Of a stretch of DNA of 64,000 nucleotides, positions 6,871 to 14,587 are shown piece after piece. The stretch covers positions 1 to 64,000 of the forward strand of contig CAMDJW010000012.1 in the NCBI GenBank assembly GCA_945901025.1, written 5' to 3'. The notes beneath the pieces are model-generated. The model searched no databases and was not told the DNA's origin. It was given only the letters and a program-made list of their open reading frames with translations. Made by a program: the position numbers and the translations under genes. Origin of the DNA: Spirosoma fluviale (lineage in GTDB: Bacteria > Bacteroidota > Bacteroidia > Cytophagales > Spirosomataceae). Within the stretch, counting starts at the first letter, position 1. Every line of letters begins with the position of its first letter.

Positions 6871-8955
6871 ATGCAAAGTTTCCGCACTGAGATAGAAAAT
6901 CCAATCGTTGAAAAAGACATTTTAGATTTAGCTAAAAAGATTGCTCAATTTAAGGCTGGCGAAATTCATGAAGAGAAATTCAGAAGCCTGCGATTGGCTA
7001 GAGGGGTTTATGGGCAGCGCCAACAAGGTGTTCAGATGATCCGGATTAAGCTTCCTTATGGCAAAATTCAGTTTCACCAATGGAAACGAATTGCCGATAT
7101 TTCCGACGAATACTCCACGGGAAATTTACATCTAACGACCCGACAAGACATACAAATTCACTTTGTCTCCTTAGATCGAACTCCGGAACTTTGGGCGAAA
7201 TTAGAACAAGACGATATTACGTTGCGTGAAGCCTGCGGAAACACCGTTCGAAATATAACGGCCTCTCCTACCTCAGGTATTGATCCAAAAGAGCTTTTTG
7301 ATGTCAGCCCACATGCTGATACCGCATTTCGCTACTTCTTGCGCAATCCTATTTGCCAAGAAATGGGACGCAAAGTAAAAATATCATTTTCCAATACCGA
7401 TGAGGACACTTCTTTGGCTTATTTGCACGATATGGGTTTTATCCCAAAAATCGTCAACGGGCTTAAAGGGTTTAAAGTGGTTGTCGGTGGTGGACTTGGA
7501 GCCCAACCCATGCTCGCGTACACGGCGCATGAGTTCTTAGCTGAGGACCAAGTGATTCCATTTATGGAATCCGTCCTACGTGTTTTTGACCGTCATGGAG
7601 AACGTAATTCACGTCACAAAGCACGTATGAAATTCTTGATTCAAAAAATCGGGTTTGAAGAATTCATGAATTTAGTGCAAGCTGAAACAAAAGCATTAAA
7701 AAATCATAGCTACCCGATTTCGGATGCGGCAGCGTGGGAAGTAAGTGAGCCAACTCTCTTGTCGGATGTGGCTGCGCCGACTTCAAAAGTTTACAATACG
7801 TGGTTGGCTACAAATACCTTCGAGCAAAAACAAAAAGGTTTTCATGGCGTTTATGTTCGTATTTTGAATGGAAATATTTCAAGTGACACATCTAGGTCGT
7901 TAATCAATGCGCTCCAAGGGTATATTGGTGATGACGTTCGGATTACGATCAACCAAGGATTGTTGTTGAAATTTGTGCCGACGGCCAATCTGCCTTATGT
8001 ATTCCAAACGTTGGAAGCGCATGAATTAGCAGCACCAGGAGCAAATTCCATTGCCAATATTACGGCATGTCCAGGAACAGATACGTGTAATTTGGCTATT
8101 TCGGATTCGACCAATATTACCTCCAAATTGGAACAAGTAATCAATGATGAATTCCCTGCATTGATCCATGACAGCCAAATGAAAATTAAAATTTCGGGTT
8201 GCATGAATGCATGTGGTCAGCACAGTATGGCTTCGATCGGTTTTCATGGTTCATCTTTAAAGGCTCCTGATAAAAGGGTTTTGCCTGCATTGCAAGTACT
8301 TTTAGGAGGAGCGACATTAGGCAATGGTGAAGGTCGCATCGCTGATAAAGTAATCAAAGTTCCATCGAAAAGAGGTCCTCAAGTGCTGAGAATAGTGCTG
8401 AATAACTATGAAGAAAATGCAAATGACGGAGAATATTTCCATGAATATTATGATCGCTTAGGCGAAAATCATTTTTATACGTTAATTAAACCATTAGCTG
8501 ATTTATCCAATTTAGTTCAAGACGATTTTATCGATTGGGGTGCCTCAGAAAACTTTATCACTGAAATTGGCGTTGGAGAATGTGCTGGCGTGATGATTGA
8601 TTTAGTGGCCACACTTCTTTTTGAATCGCAAGAAAAATACGAATGGACTGTTTCGGCATTAGAAGACAAACGTTGGGCCGATGCGATTTACCATGCTTAT
8701 TCCGTATTTATTTCAGCCGCCAAAGCATTGTTGTTGGATAAAAGTGTTACGGTTTCAAATCAAACTGCCGTCATCAATAAATTTGATGAAAATTTCGTTT
8801 CGACGGGTGAATTTGCTGTAGATGCGGAAACATTTGCTGCTTTGGTTTTACAAATAAATCAACAAGAACCGACTGAGGCATTTGCCAATCAATATGTAGC
8901 ACAAGCTGAAAGATTTTTATCGGCTGCAACCTCATACCGCCAAAATAAAGCATGA
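6871..8955 (+). CDS. Siroheme sulfite/nitrite reductase with C-terminal HEPN-like domain
   Basis: A 694-residue assimilatory siroheme/4Fe-4S reductase. A ferredoxin-like half-domain occupies about residues 45-110 (RLARGVYGQRQQGVQMIRI) and a second starts near 310. The siroheme/4Fe-4S ligands are C400-x5-C406 in ACPGTDTCNLA and C444-x3-C448 in SGCMNACGQH, both complete. Residues from about 575 on form a helical extension resembling a HEPN domain (RWADAIYHAYSVFISAAKALLL). The ATG at 8952 of cobA overlaps its stop by 4 bases, so siroheme synthesis is coupled. Sulfite to sulfide is favoured as the reaction, but sequence alone does not exclude nitrite. Confidence 0.88.
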   Translation: MQSFRTEIENPIVEKDILDLAKKIAQFKAGEIHEEKFRSLRLARGVYGQRQQGVQMIRIKLPYGKIQFHQWKRIADISDEYSTGNLHLTTRQDIQIHFVSLDRTPELWAKLEQDDITLREACGNTVRNITASPTSGIDPKELFDVSPHADTAFRYFLRNPICQEMGRKVKISFSNTDEDTSLAYLHDMGFIPKIVNGLKGFKVVVGGGLGAQPMLAYTAHEFLAEDQVIPFMESVLRVFDRHGERNSRHKARMKFLIQKIGFEEFMNLVQAETKALKNHSYPISDAAAWEVSEPTLLSDVAAPTSKVYNTWLATNTFEQKQKGFHGVYVRILNGNISSDTSRSLINALQGYIGDDVRITINQGLLLKFVPTANLPYVFQTLEAHELAAPGANSIANITACPGTDTCNLAISDSTNITSKLEQVINDEFPALIHDSQMKIKISGCMNACGQHSMASIGFHGSSLKAPDKRVLPALQVLLGGATLGNGEGRIADKVIKVPSKRGPQVLRIVLNNYEENANDGEYFHEYYDRLGENHFYTLIKPLADLSNLVQDDFIDWGASENFITEIGVGECAGVMIDLVATLLFESQEKYEWTVSALEDKRWADAIYHAYSVFISAAKALLLDKSVTVSNQTAVINKFDENFVSTGEFAVDAETFAALVLQINQQEPTEAFANQYVAQAERFLSAATSYRQNKA

Positions 8956-9737
8956 ATAATTTAACGCATTTCAGAAAATTAGAGCCACAGCCCCGACTAA
9001 GCGTCGTGGGAGCGGGACCTGGTGATCCGGAATTGATCACATTGAAGGCCATAAAAGCCATCGCTTCCGCGCAAGCTGTCTTATATGATGCATTGATCGA
9101 TATTTCACTATTGGAACATTGCTCGGCCAGTTGTGAGAAAATTTTTGTTGGGAAAAAACCGGGAGAAAGTCACTCTCAGTCTGTTATCAATGAATTAATT
9201 GTTGAAAAAGCCTATGCGCTTGGTCATGTAGTTCGATTAAAAGGGGGGGATCCATTTGTTTTTGGGCGAGGCCAAGAAGAAATTGAATATGCTAAAGTTT
9301 TTGGCCTGTTGACAAATTACATCCCAGGCATTAGCTCATCCTACGCAGCTGCTGGAAGTGCTGATATTCCTTTAACCGTTCGTGGGGTCAATGAAAGTTT
9401 TTGGGTCATGACAGGCACTAAAACGGACGGATCCTTAACTGAAGACCTAAAACTTGGACTTCAGTCGACGGCCACGCTAGTCATCTTGATGGGCATGAAT
9501 AAATTAGGTGAAATAGCTCAATTATGCCAAACCTATGGCAAAGGCGATATTTCGGCCGCCATCATTCAAAATGGAACCATGGAAAATCAGCGAATCGGTA
9601 TTTCAACCGCAGCTGACCTTGAAAATATTGCGAAAAAAGAAGAACTTTGTAATCCGGCCATCATCGTCATAGGCGAAGTGGTTAGCCATGCCAAACCGGA
9701 ATTGTGGAAAAAAATCTTAAAACAAGCCTTGTCATAA
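8952..9737 (+). CDS. cobA: Uroporphyrinogen-III C-methyltransferase
   Basis: A 261-residue SAM-dependent methyltransferase that converts uroporphyrinogen III to precorrin-2, the first committed step to siroheme. The N-terminal motif VGAGPGDPELITLKA is near residues 20-34, and the tetrapyrrole methylase motif GGDPFVFGRGQEE is near residue 98. It is the methyltransferase module only: no dehydrogenase/ferrochelatase module as in CysG. It overlaps the reductase gene by 4 bases (ATGA), implying translational coupling, and so supplies that enzyme's siroheme. The precorrin-2 dehydrogenase/ferrochelatase must be encoded elsewhere. Confidence 0.94.
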   Translation: MNNLTHFRKLEPQPRLSVVGAGPGDPELITLKAIKAIASAQAVLYDALIDISLLEHCSASCEKIFVGKKPGESHSQSVINELIVEKAYALGHVVRLKGGDPFVFGRGQEEIEYAKVFGLLTNYIPGISSSYAAAGSADIPLTVRGVNESFWVMTGTKTDGSLTEDLKLGLQSTATLVILMGMNKLGEIAQLCQTYGKGDISAAIIQNGTMENQRIGISTAADLENIAKKEELCNPAIIVIGEVVSHAKPELWKKILKQALS

Positions 9738-9742
9738 AAACC

Positions 9743-9803
9743 TGTAGAGACGCGATACCACGTCTTTAGAAATAAAATGTAGAGACGCGATACCTCGCGT
9801 CTA
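9743..9803. repeat. Two copies of a 26-bp GAGACGCGATACC hairpin repeat
   Basis: Copies at 9743-9768 and 9778-9803 both begin TGTAGAGACGCGATACC and are spaced 35 bases apart. The second forms a perfect 8-bp hairpin (AGACGCGA, loop TACC, TCGCGTCT). The first keeps only AGACG/CGTCT. They fill the gap between cobA and the RidA gene. The pattern resembles short palindromic interspersed repeats of bacterial genomes. Confidence 0.7.
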
Positions 9804-9817
9804 AAAACACAAACACC

Positions 9818-10204
9818 ATGTCACAAAGATTAAACATATCCTCAGGTTCTCCATTCGAAGACACATTTGGCTACTGCCGTGCAGTAAAAACGGGTAATCT
9901 ACTTGAAATTTCTGGCACCGTAGCCATCATCGATGGAGAAAAGGTTAGCGCAGATGATTTATATGCACAAACCTTTAACATCATCGAGCGAATCGGGGTA
10001 GTTCTAGAGGAAGCCGGTTCATCGTTTAAAGATGTGGTTAGAACGCGCATTTTCACCACAGACATTTCTCAAAATCTAGAAATTGCAAGGGCACACGCTC
10101 ATTTTTTCAAAGACATAAAACCGACCACGGGTATTTATGAAATTTCGGCTTTAATTGCACCTCAGTATAAAGTGGAAATTGAGTTTACTGCTTGGGTTGG
10201 GTAA
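9818..10204 (+). CDS. RidA (YjgF/YER057c/UK114) family protein
   Basis: A 128-residue single-domain protein, the usual size of the family. RidA proteins form trimers that hydrolyse reactive enamine/imine intermediates from PLP enzymes. Visible family features are SGTVAI near residue 32, DVVRTRIFTTDI near 68-79 with the conserved Arg, and the C-terminal strand VEIEFTAWV carrying the conserved Glu. It follows the repeat pair downstream of cobA and may or may not share that transcript. Substrate specificity cannot be deduced; some subgroups lack the deaminase activity. Confidence 0.88.
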   Translation: MSQRLNISSGSPFEDTFGYCRAVKTGNLLEISGTVAIIDGEKVSADDLYAQTFNIIERIGVVLEEAGSSFKDVVRTRIFTTDISQNLEIARAHAHFFKDIKPTTGIYEISALIAPQYKVEIEFTAWVG

Positions 10205-10270
10205 CCTTTTTTGAGACATTTATTCAAGCAAAAAGGGACAAAAAATATGAATCTAAGACCCCCATTTCAA

Positions 10271-10301
10271 GCTTTACTAACTTTTGAAAAGTTAGTAAAG
10301 C
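10271..10301. repeat. Perfect 31-bp palindrome between convergent genes
   Basis: Arms GCTTTACTAACTTTT and AAAAGTTAGTAAAGC flank a single G, with no mismatch. It lies between the RidA gene (plus) and the heptose kinase gene (minus). It could be a bidirectional terminator-like hairpin or a copy of a dispersed palindromic repeat; it lacks the usual GC-rich stem and T-run. Confidence 0.6.
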
Positions 10302-10364
10302 TATAGTTTTCAGCCCACATTAGCATTATAAAAACTGATATTCAAGATCGATAAACTGATAAAA

Positions 10365-11342
10365 TTACAGTTCGTCTGCTTCTTTTCTTAAAAGCGCTAA
10401 ATTAATAGGAACAACACCTAATGATTCGCAGACTAAACCTCCTCCTAAGTTGGCCAAAGCAGCAATTTGTTCCGTAGAACCGCCCAAGGCTAAAACACAA
10501 GCGGCAATTGAAATGACTGTATCACCAGCACCTGAAACATCTGAAATTTGTCGAATATGAGCCGGTATTAAATGTTGGTCATTTGCTAAATCTATGTAAA
10601 CGCCTCGTTCTGACAAAGTCACAAATACACCTGTAAATTCCTGTGAAACTTTGAATTTCCGAACCGTTTCGGCTAAATGATCTGCATCAAAGTCCATTGG
10701 CATCAAACCTAAACCATCTCTCAATTCGTGTAAATTAGGTTTAAATAAAGTGGCTCCCTGGTAGGCAAAGAAATTCTTGCGTTTGGGATCGACCACGGTA
10801 GGAATATTATTTTCTTTCGCCATCGAAATGACGGCTTGAATCAATGAATCATTCAAAACCCCTTTGTCATAATCTTCAAAAATAATGACGTCCACATCTG
10901 AAATTGAAACTCGGATGTGGGCCAATAAGGCTTGTTGGCTCGAAGAAGAAATCGAATTTTCTGTCTCTGAATCCACCCGAACAACCTGCTGAGAACCTGC
11001 AATAATCCTTTCCTTCACAGTCGTCATTCGACCAGCTTCTACAATCAAACCTTCTGTCGACAAATTGGAATCGAGAATTATTTTTTGCAATTCCCTTCCG
11101 GGTGCATCATCGCCAATCACGGAACAAATCACAGCAGTAGCTCCCAAACTTGCAATGTTTAAAACCACATTACCCGCTCCACCTAGTCGAGATTCTCGGC
11201 GAATAACATTCACCACAGGAACAGGCGCTTCGGGAGAAATCCTACTTACCCTTCCCCAGGTGTACGAATCGATCATTAAATCGCCTATAATTAAGACCTT
11301 CAATCGACTAAATCCATTAATTAATTCTGAAACCGATTGCAT
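10365..11342 (-). CDS. rfaE1: D-glycero-beta-D-manno-heptose-7-phosphate kinase (RfaE1 type)
   Basis: A 325-residue PfkB-family kinase matching only the kinase half of HldE. It phosphorylates heptose-7-phosphate at C1 on the way to ADP-heptose for the LPS inner core. The N-terminal motif GDLMIDSYTWGRVSRISPEAPVPVV is diagnostic of this subfamily, then GGAGNVVLNIASLG near residue 55. The PfkB signature SDVSGAGDTVIS near 265 carries the catalytic Asp. The nucleotidyltransferase half is absent, so RfaE2 must be separate. It lies 3 bases downstream of moaA on the same strand, so it is probably cotranscribed although unrelated in function. Confidence 0.92.
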   Translation of the reverse strand: MQSVSELINGFSRLKVLIIGDLMIDSYTWGRVSRISPEAPVPVVNVIRRESRLGGAGNVVLNIASLGATAVICSVIGDDAPGRELQKIILDSNLSTEGLIVEAGRMTTVKERIIAGSQQVVRVDSETENSISSSSQQALLAHIRVSISDVDVIIFEDYDKGVLNDSLIQAVISMAKENNIPTVVDPKRKNFFAYQGATLFKPNLHELRDGLGLMPMDFDADHLAETVRKFKVSQEFTGVFVTLSERGVYIDLANDQHLIPAHIRQISDVSGAGDTVISIAACVLALGGSTEQIAALANLGGGLVCESLGVVPINLALLRKEADEL

Positions 11343-11345
11343 ATT

Positions 11346-12362
11346 TTACCCTCCTATTGAAGTCATAGACTCGTTAATAACTCCTTTTCTATTATTTTCT
11401 GCTTCAAAACCATCTTTTGGCCGCTCACCAAAAATTTTGATCATTGTATTCTTCAAATCTTCATCCGAAACTCCCAAACGCAAATATTCCTTTAAATCAA
11501 AAACACCATCATCGTATAAACACGTTTTTACTTGGCCTAAAGATGTCACCCGAATTCGATTGCAAGAACCACAGAACGTCCTACTAAATGCAGCTATAAT
11601 TCCCACATCCCCCTTAAATCCAGGAACATGATAATTTTTTGACGTTTCACCGTATGCCATCGGCACTTCTTCGATGTGGGGAAATTCAGTTTTTATGTGG
11701 AAAAGTATCCTTCGGTAATCCCAAAATAATTTCTCCTCGACTAATCCGGACCCATTAAATGGCATTTCCTCGATAAAACGGACTGAAACAGGGTGCTTTT
11801 CTGTAAAATTAACCAAGGGTAAAATGTCCATTTCATTCATGCCATGCATGACAACGGCATTTAATTTCACGATGAAATTAGCCTCAATCATACGCGTCAA
11901 ATTTCGGTATACTTGGTCAAAATCATTTCTCCGAGTAATTTTGAAAAAACGCTCTGAATCCAATGAATCCAAACTTAAATTCACATTCTTAATTCCTAAG
12001 TTTAGCAAAGAATCCAGGTGATTTTCAAGCAAAACCCCGTTGGTCGTCAGGCAAATTTCAAGGTTTTCAATCTTGGCTAATTCTTGTAAAAAATCCATCA
12101 ACCCAGGTCGAACAAAGGGTTCTCCACCAGTAATCCGAACTTTTCTTATCCCCAACTGATTTAACACATGCACAATTCGGAGCATTTCCTCCCAAGACAA
12201 TAATTTTTTTTCGGGTAAGTAGGCAATCCCTTCTGCAGGCATGCAGTAGGTACACCTTAAATTGCATCGATCCGTGACGGCTAAACGCAAATAACTCATC
12301 TCCCGACCATGATTGTCAAAAAGAAGCGGTAAATTAGACTTTAAGCTTTGTGAATTATCCAA
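11346..12362 (-). CDS. moaA: GTP 3',8-cyclase, molybdenum cofactor synthesis
   Basis: A radical SAM enzyme that converts GTP to 3',8-cyclo-GTP. The N-terminal cluster motif CNLRCTYCMP lies in TDRCNLRC. The C-terminal substrate cluster is built from FCGSCNR and a Cys about 13 residues on (KTCLYDD). The protein ends in the conserved Gly-Gly (SIGG). No ATG precedes DNHGREMSYLRL, which is needed for a full N-terminus. The TTG at 12362 is chosen because the promoter TACCTTTG at 12388-12381 overlaps the other candidate TTG at 12383. It is divergent from moaD. The function is firm; the start is not. Confidence 0.93.
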   Translation of the reverse strand: MDNSQSLKSNLPLLFDNHGREMSYLRLAVTDRCNLRCTYCMPAEGIAYLPEKKLLSWEEMLRIVHVLNQLGIRKVRITGGEPFVRPGLMDFLQELAKIENLEICLTTNGVLLENHLDSLLNLGIKNVNLSLDSLDSERFFKITRRNDFDQVYRNLTRMIEANFIVKLNAVVMHGMNEMDILPLVNFTEKHPVSVRFIEEMPFNGSGLVEEKLFWDYRRILFHIKTEFPHIEEVPMAYGETSKNYHVPGFKGDVGIIAAFSRTFCGSCNRIRVTSLGQVKTCLYDDGVFDLKEYLRLGVSDEDLKNTMIKIFGERPKDGFEAENNRKGVINESMTSIGG

Positions 12363-12388
12363 TATATTTGTACTAGAAAACAAAGGTA
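12363..12388. promoter_or_regulatory. Divergent promoters between moaA and moaD
   Basis: TATATTTG at 12363-12370 on the plus strand (for moaD) and TACCTTTG at 12388-12381 on the minus strand (for moaA) both match TAnnTTTG. The predicted start points nearly coincide around 12374-12377, so the two transcripts depart back to back. Confidence 0.5.
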
Positions 12389-12407
12389 CAAAATTGACCT
12401 CAATCGA

Positions 12408-12653
12408 ATGCCAAACTATAAAATTCTCCTCTTTGGGATTTGCCGTGATTTGCTAGGCAATGAAATGATTGAGCATCAAAATGATGGCTTATTGACTTCA
12501 GGCCAATTATTGCAATCGCTTAAAAAAAATTATCCAGCATTAGAAAATTTACCTTCCCTTAGAATTGCGGTAGATCATCATTTCCCAAAACCGGAATTTA
12601 TGGTGGAAGAAAATATGGAAATTGCCTTAATTCCGCCAGTTAGTGGGGGATAA
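12408..12653 (+). CDS. moaD: MoaD/ThiS family sulfur carrier (molybdopterin synthase small subunit)
   Basis: An 81-residue ubiquitin-fold protein ending in the essential Gly-Gly (IPPVSGG), which is thiocarboxylated and delivers sulfur to precursor Z in molybdopterin synthesis. Length and the hydrophobic C-terminal strand (MEIALIPPVSGG) are typical. Divergent moaA supports MoaD over ThiS. moaE is not in the window. The ATG is supported by the promoter at 12363-12370. Confidence 0.87.
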   Translation: MPNYKILLFGICRDLLGNEMIEHQNDGLLTSGQLLQSLKKNYPALENLPSLRIAVDHHFPKPEFMVEENMEIALIPPVSGG

Positions 12654-12689
12654 TCGCGGCTAATTCTCTATAGAATCACTAGATTAGTT

Positions 12690-12697
12690 TATATTTG
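12690..12697 (+). promoter_or_regulatory. Candidate -7 element for nuoL
   Basis: TATATTTG lies 16 bases before the GTG start of nuoL and matches TAnnTTTG. It implies a very short leader of roughly 10 bases, and no clear -33 element is visible. Confidence 0.4.
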
Positions 12698-12712
12698 CAA
12701 AAAAAATAATAC

Positions 12713-14587
12713 GTGGAAATAAATTTCCAATTTATTGGCCTCCTGCTACTCCCTTGGATCTCAGCGCTTTTGGTTGGACTATTCGCCCATCAAGCGAAAA
12801 AATACATTGCCAGTATTTCCATCTCGCTTTCATTCATTTTTGCAGCACTTACCTGTTATTTCATTTATGACTTGTCGGGGCAAAATTTAAAAATTGGCTA
12901 TCCATGGATTAACATGGGACATGTAAGTTATTTTGCAAGTTTTTGGGTTAACTCCTCAGCTAAACTTATCGCAATTTTGGTCAGCATCGTGGGTTTATTC
13001 GTCCAAATTTTTTCCAAATCTTACATGGAAAAAGATGCGAATATAGGCCGCTATTATGCTTATTTACATGGTTTCGTCGGCGCAATGGTTTGCCTCATTT
13101 TTTCAGACCAAATTTATGTTTTTTATGGCTCTTGGGAATTGGTAGGCGCCTTTTCTTATTTGTTAATTAGCTTTTGGCATCAAAAACCAGAAGCCATAAA
13201 AGCAGCTAAAAAAGCTTTTTTAATTAATCGATTAGCCGATATTGCCCTGATTTTTGGACTTGTAGGCCTTAGTTCTCATTTCCAAACTACGTATTTTTCT
13301 GCCATGGACCCGATGGCTTTAGATATTGCTCCCACATGGATCGGCATAGCTCTTTTGATTGGCGCCATGGGGAAATCGGCCCAATTTCCATTTATGTCTT
13401 GGTTGCCTGATGCCATGGAAGGTCCTACACCTGCCTCAGCTTTAATTCATGCCGCGACGATGGTCGCCGCAGGTGTATTTTTAGGCATCCGCATAATCCC
13501 ATTTTTTGGTGAATCCGTACATTTATTTATGGCAGGCATCGGTGCTATATCGCTTATTTCAGCTGGAATTTTGGCCATTTTTCAAAATGACATAAAAAAA
13601 ATTCTTGCCTATTCCACGATATCCCAATTAGGACTTATGTGGATGGGAATGGGTTCCGACGCATCCATGTTTCATTTATGGGTGCACGGAATATTTAAGG
13701 CAGGGCTGTTTTTATCTGCAGGGTCCATCATTCATTTTGTCCATCACCAAAACTTAAATCACATGGGTGGTTTAAGGAAACAAATCCCTATTACCTGCAT
13801 CGCCTTTTTAATTTTCTGTGCGGGGATGATGGGAATTCCATTGACGAGTGGGTTTTATTCCAAAGAAAATATAGCAGGATTTTTATGGGCATCGGCTGAA
13901 AATAGCCCTTTTTCAACCTATTATTTTGTGCTATTGGGTGCGCTGAGTGTCGGCATGGTCCTGACCTCTTTCTATGCATCTCGGCTTTTCTACTTGATTT
14001 TCTTAGGGGATTCTAGGGAACAAAATCCCAGGGAAACAGCTCGAAACCATGGATTGCAAATTATCCCGATTGTCCTATTAGCTATTTTCAGCCTTTCTAT
14101 CCTAGTGAATTTAAATCCGCTGCATGCAGAGGAATCTGAATTTTTACGTTATTTCAATTTGCAATCATTTCATGTGCCAGACATTTGGCTATGGATTACG
14201 GTGTCAACCTGGATATTAGGAATCTTTTTAACCTATTTAACGAGGCATTGGATTCCCAAAACGAATGTCCAATTTTTATCATTTTTCTGGCCTACCCTAT
14301 TCAAATTAATCTTATTCAAAAGCAAAATAGTTCGCTGGATTGAAGTCCAAGTATATGATCGGTTTGTGAACAACCTAGCGCGAGTACAAGTCATTATCGC
14401 ACACTTAATTGCCTGGATTGACCATTGGATCGTGGATGGAATCTTAGTGGGTGGCATTTCGAAATTAAGCCAATGGATGGGCGCCTGGTTAAGCCGTTGG
14501 CAATCCGGTAAAGTTCAAAGCTATTGGATATTGGTTTTTGTTACATTTGGGCTATTTTTACTTTTTACAATTTTTCAAAAAGGATGA
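12713..14587 (+). CDS. nuoL: NADH-quinone oxidoreductase subunit L-like antiporter subunit
   Basis: A 624-residue polytopic membrane protein of the MrpA/NuoL family starting at GTG (no nearby ATG fits). It forms a proton-pumping channel of complex I or a related complex. Key residues are present: the Glu in FYGSWELVGAFSYL, the Lys in GAMGKSAQFPFMSWLPDAMEG, FQNDIKKILAYSTISQLG in the broken helix, HGIFKAGLFL, and the Lys in GFYSKENIAGFL. Length is close to E. coli NuoL. A lateral helix and extra C-terminal membrane segments are suggested from residue 480 on. It overlaps nuoM by 4 bases. No other nuo genes flank the pair, so membership in a standard complex I operon is not shown here. Confidence 0.85.
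   Translation: MEINFQFIGLLLLPWISALLVGLFAHQAKKYIASISISLSFIFAALTCYFIYDLSGQNLKIGYPWINMGHVSYFASFWVNSSAKLIAILVSIVGLFVQIFSKSYMEKDANIGRYYAYLHGFVGAMVCLIFSDQIYVFYGSWELVGAFSYLLISFWHQKPEAIKAAKKAFLINRLADIALIFGLVGLSSHFQTTYFSAMDPMALDIAPTWIGIALLIGAMGKSAQFPFMSWLPDAMEGPTPASALIHAATMVAAGVFLGIRIIPFFGESVHLFMAGIGAISLISAGILAIFQNDIKKILAYSTISQLGLMWMGMGSDASMFHLWVHGIFKAGLFLSAGSIIHFVHHQNLNHMGGLRKQIPITCIAFLIFCAGMMGIPLTSGFYSKENIAGFLWASAENSPFSTYYFVLLGALSVGMVLTSFYASRLFYLIFLGDSREQNPRETARNHGLQIIPIVLLAIFSLSILVNLNPLHAEESEFLRYFNLQSFHVPDIWLWITVSTWILGIFLTYLTRHWIPKTNVQFLSFFWPTLFKLILFKSKIVRWIEVQVYDRFVNNLARVQVIIAHLIAWIDHWIVDGILVGGISKLSQWMGAWLSRWQSGKVQSYWILVFVTFGLFLLFTIFQKG

Noticed and set aside
9743-9803. CRISPR-like array
   Set aside because: Only two units with a 9-base gap, self-complementary, and no cas genes.
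11065-11631. Antisense open frame of 188 codons opposite rfaE1 and moaA
   Set aside because: Both opposite genes are secure and carry full motifs; the frame has a low-complexity composition and no recognisable domain.
14524-14583. Upstream start for nuoM inside nuoL
   Set aside because: The ATG at 14584 overlaps the nuoL stop as ATGA and starts directly at the first membrane helix; the extension adds no family sequence.
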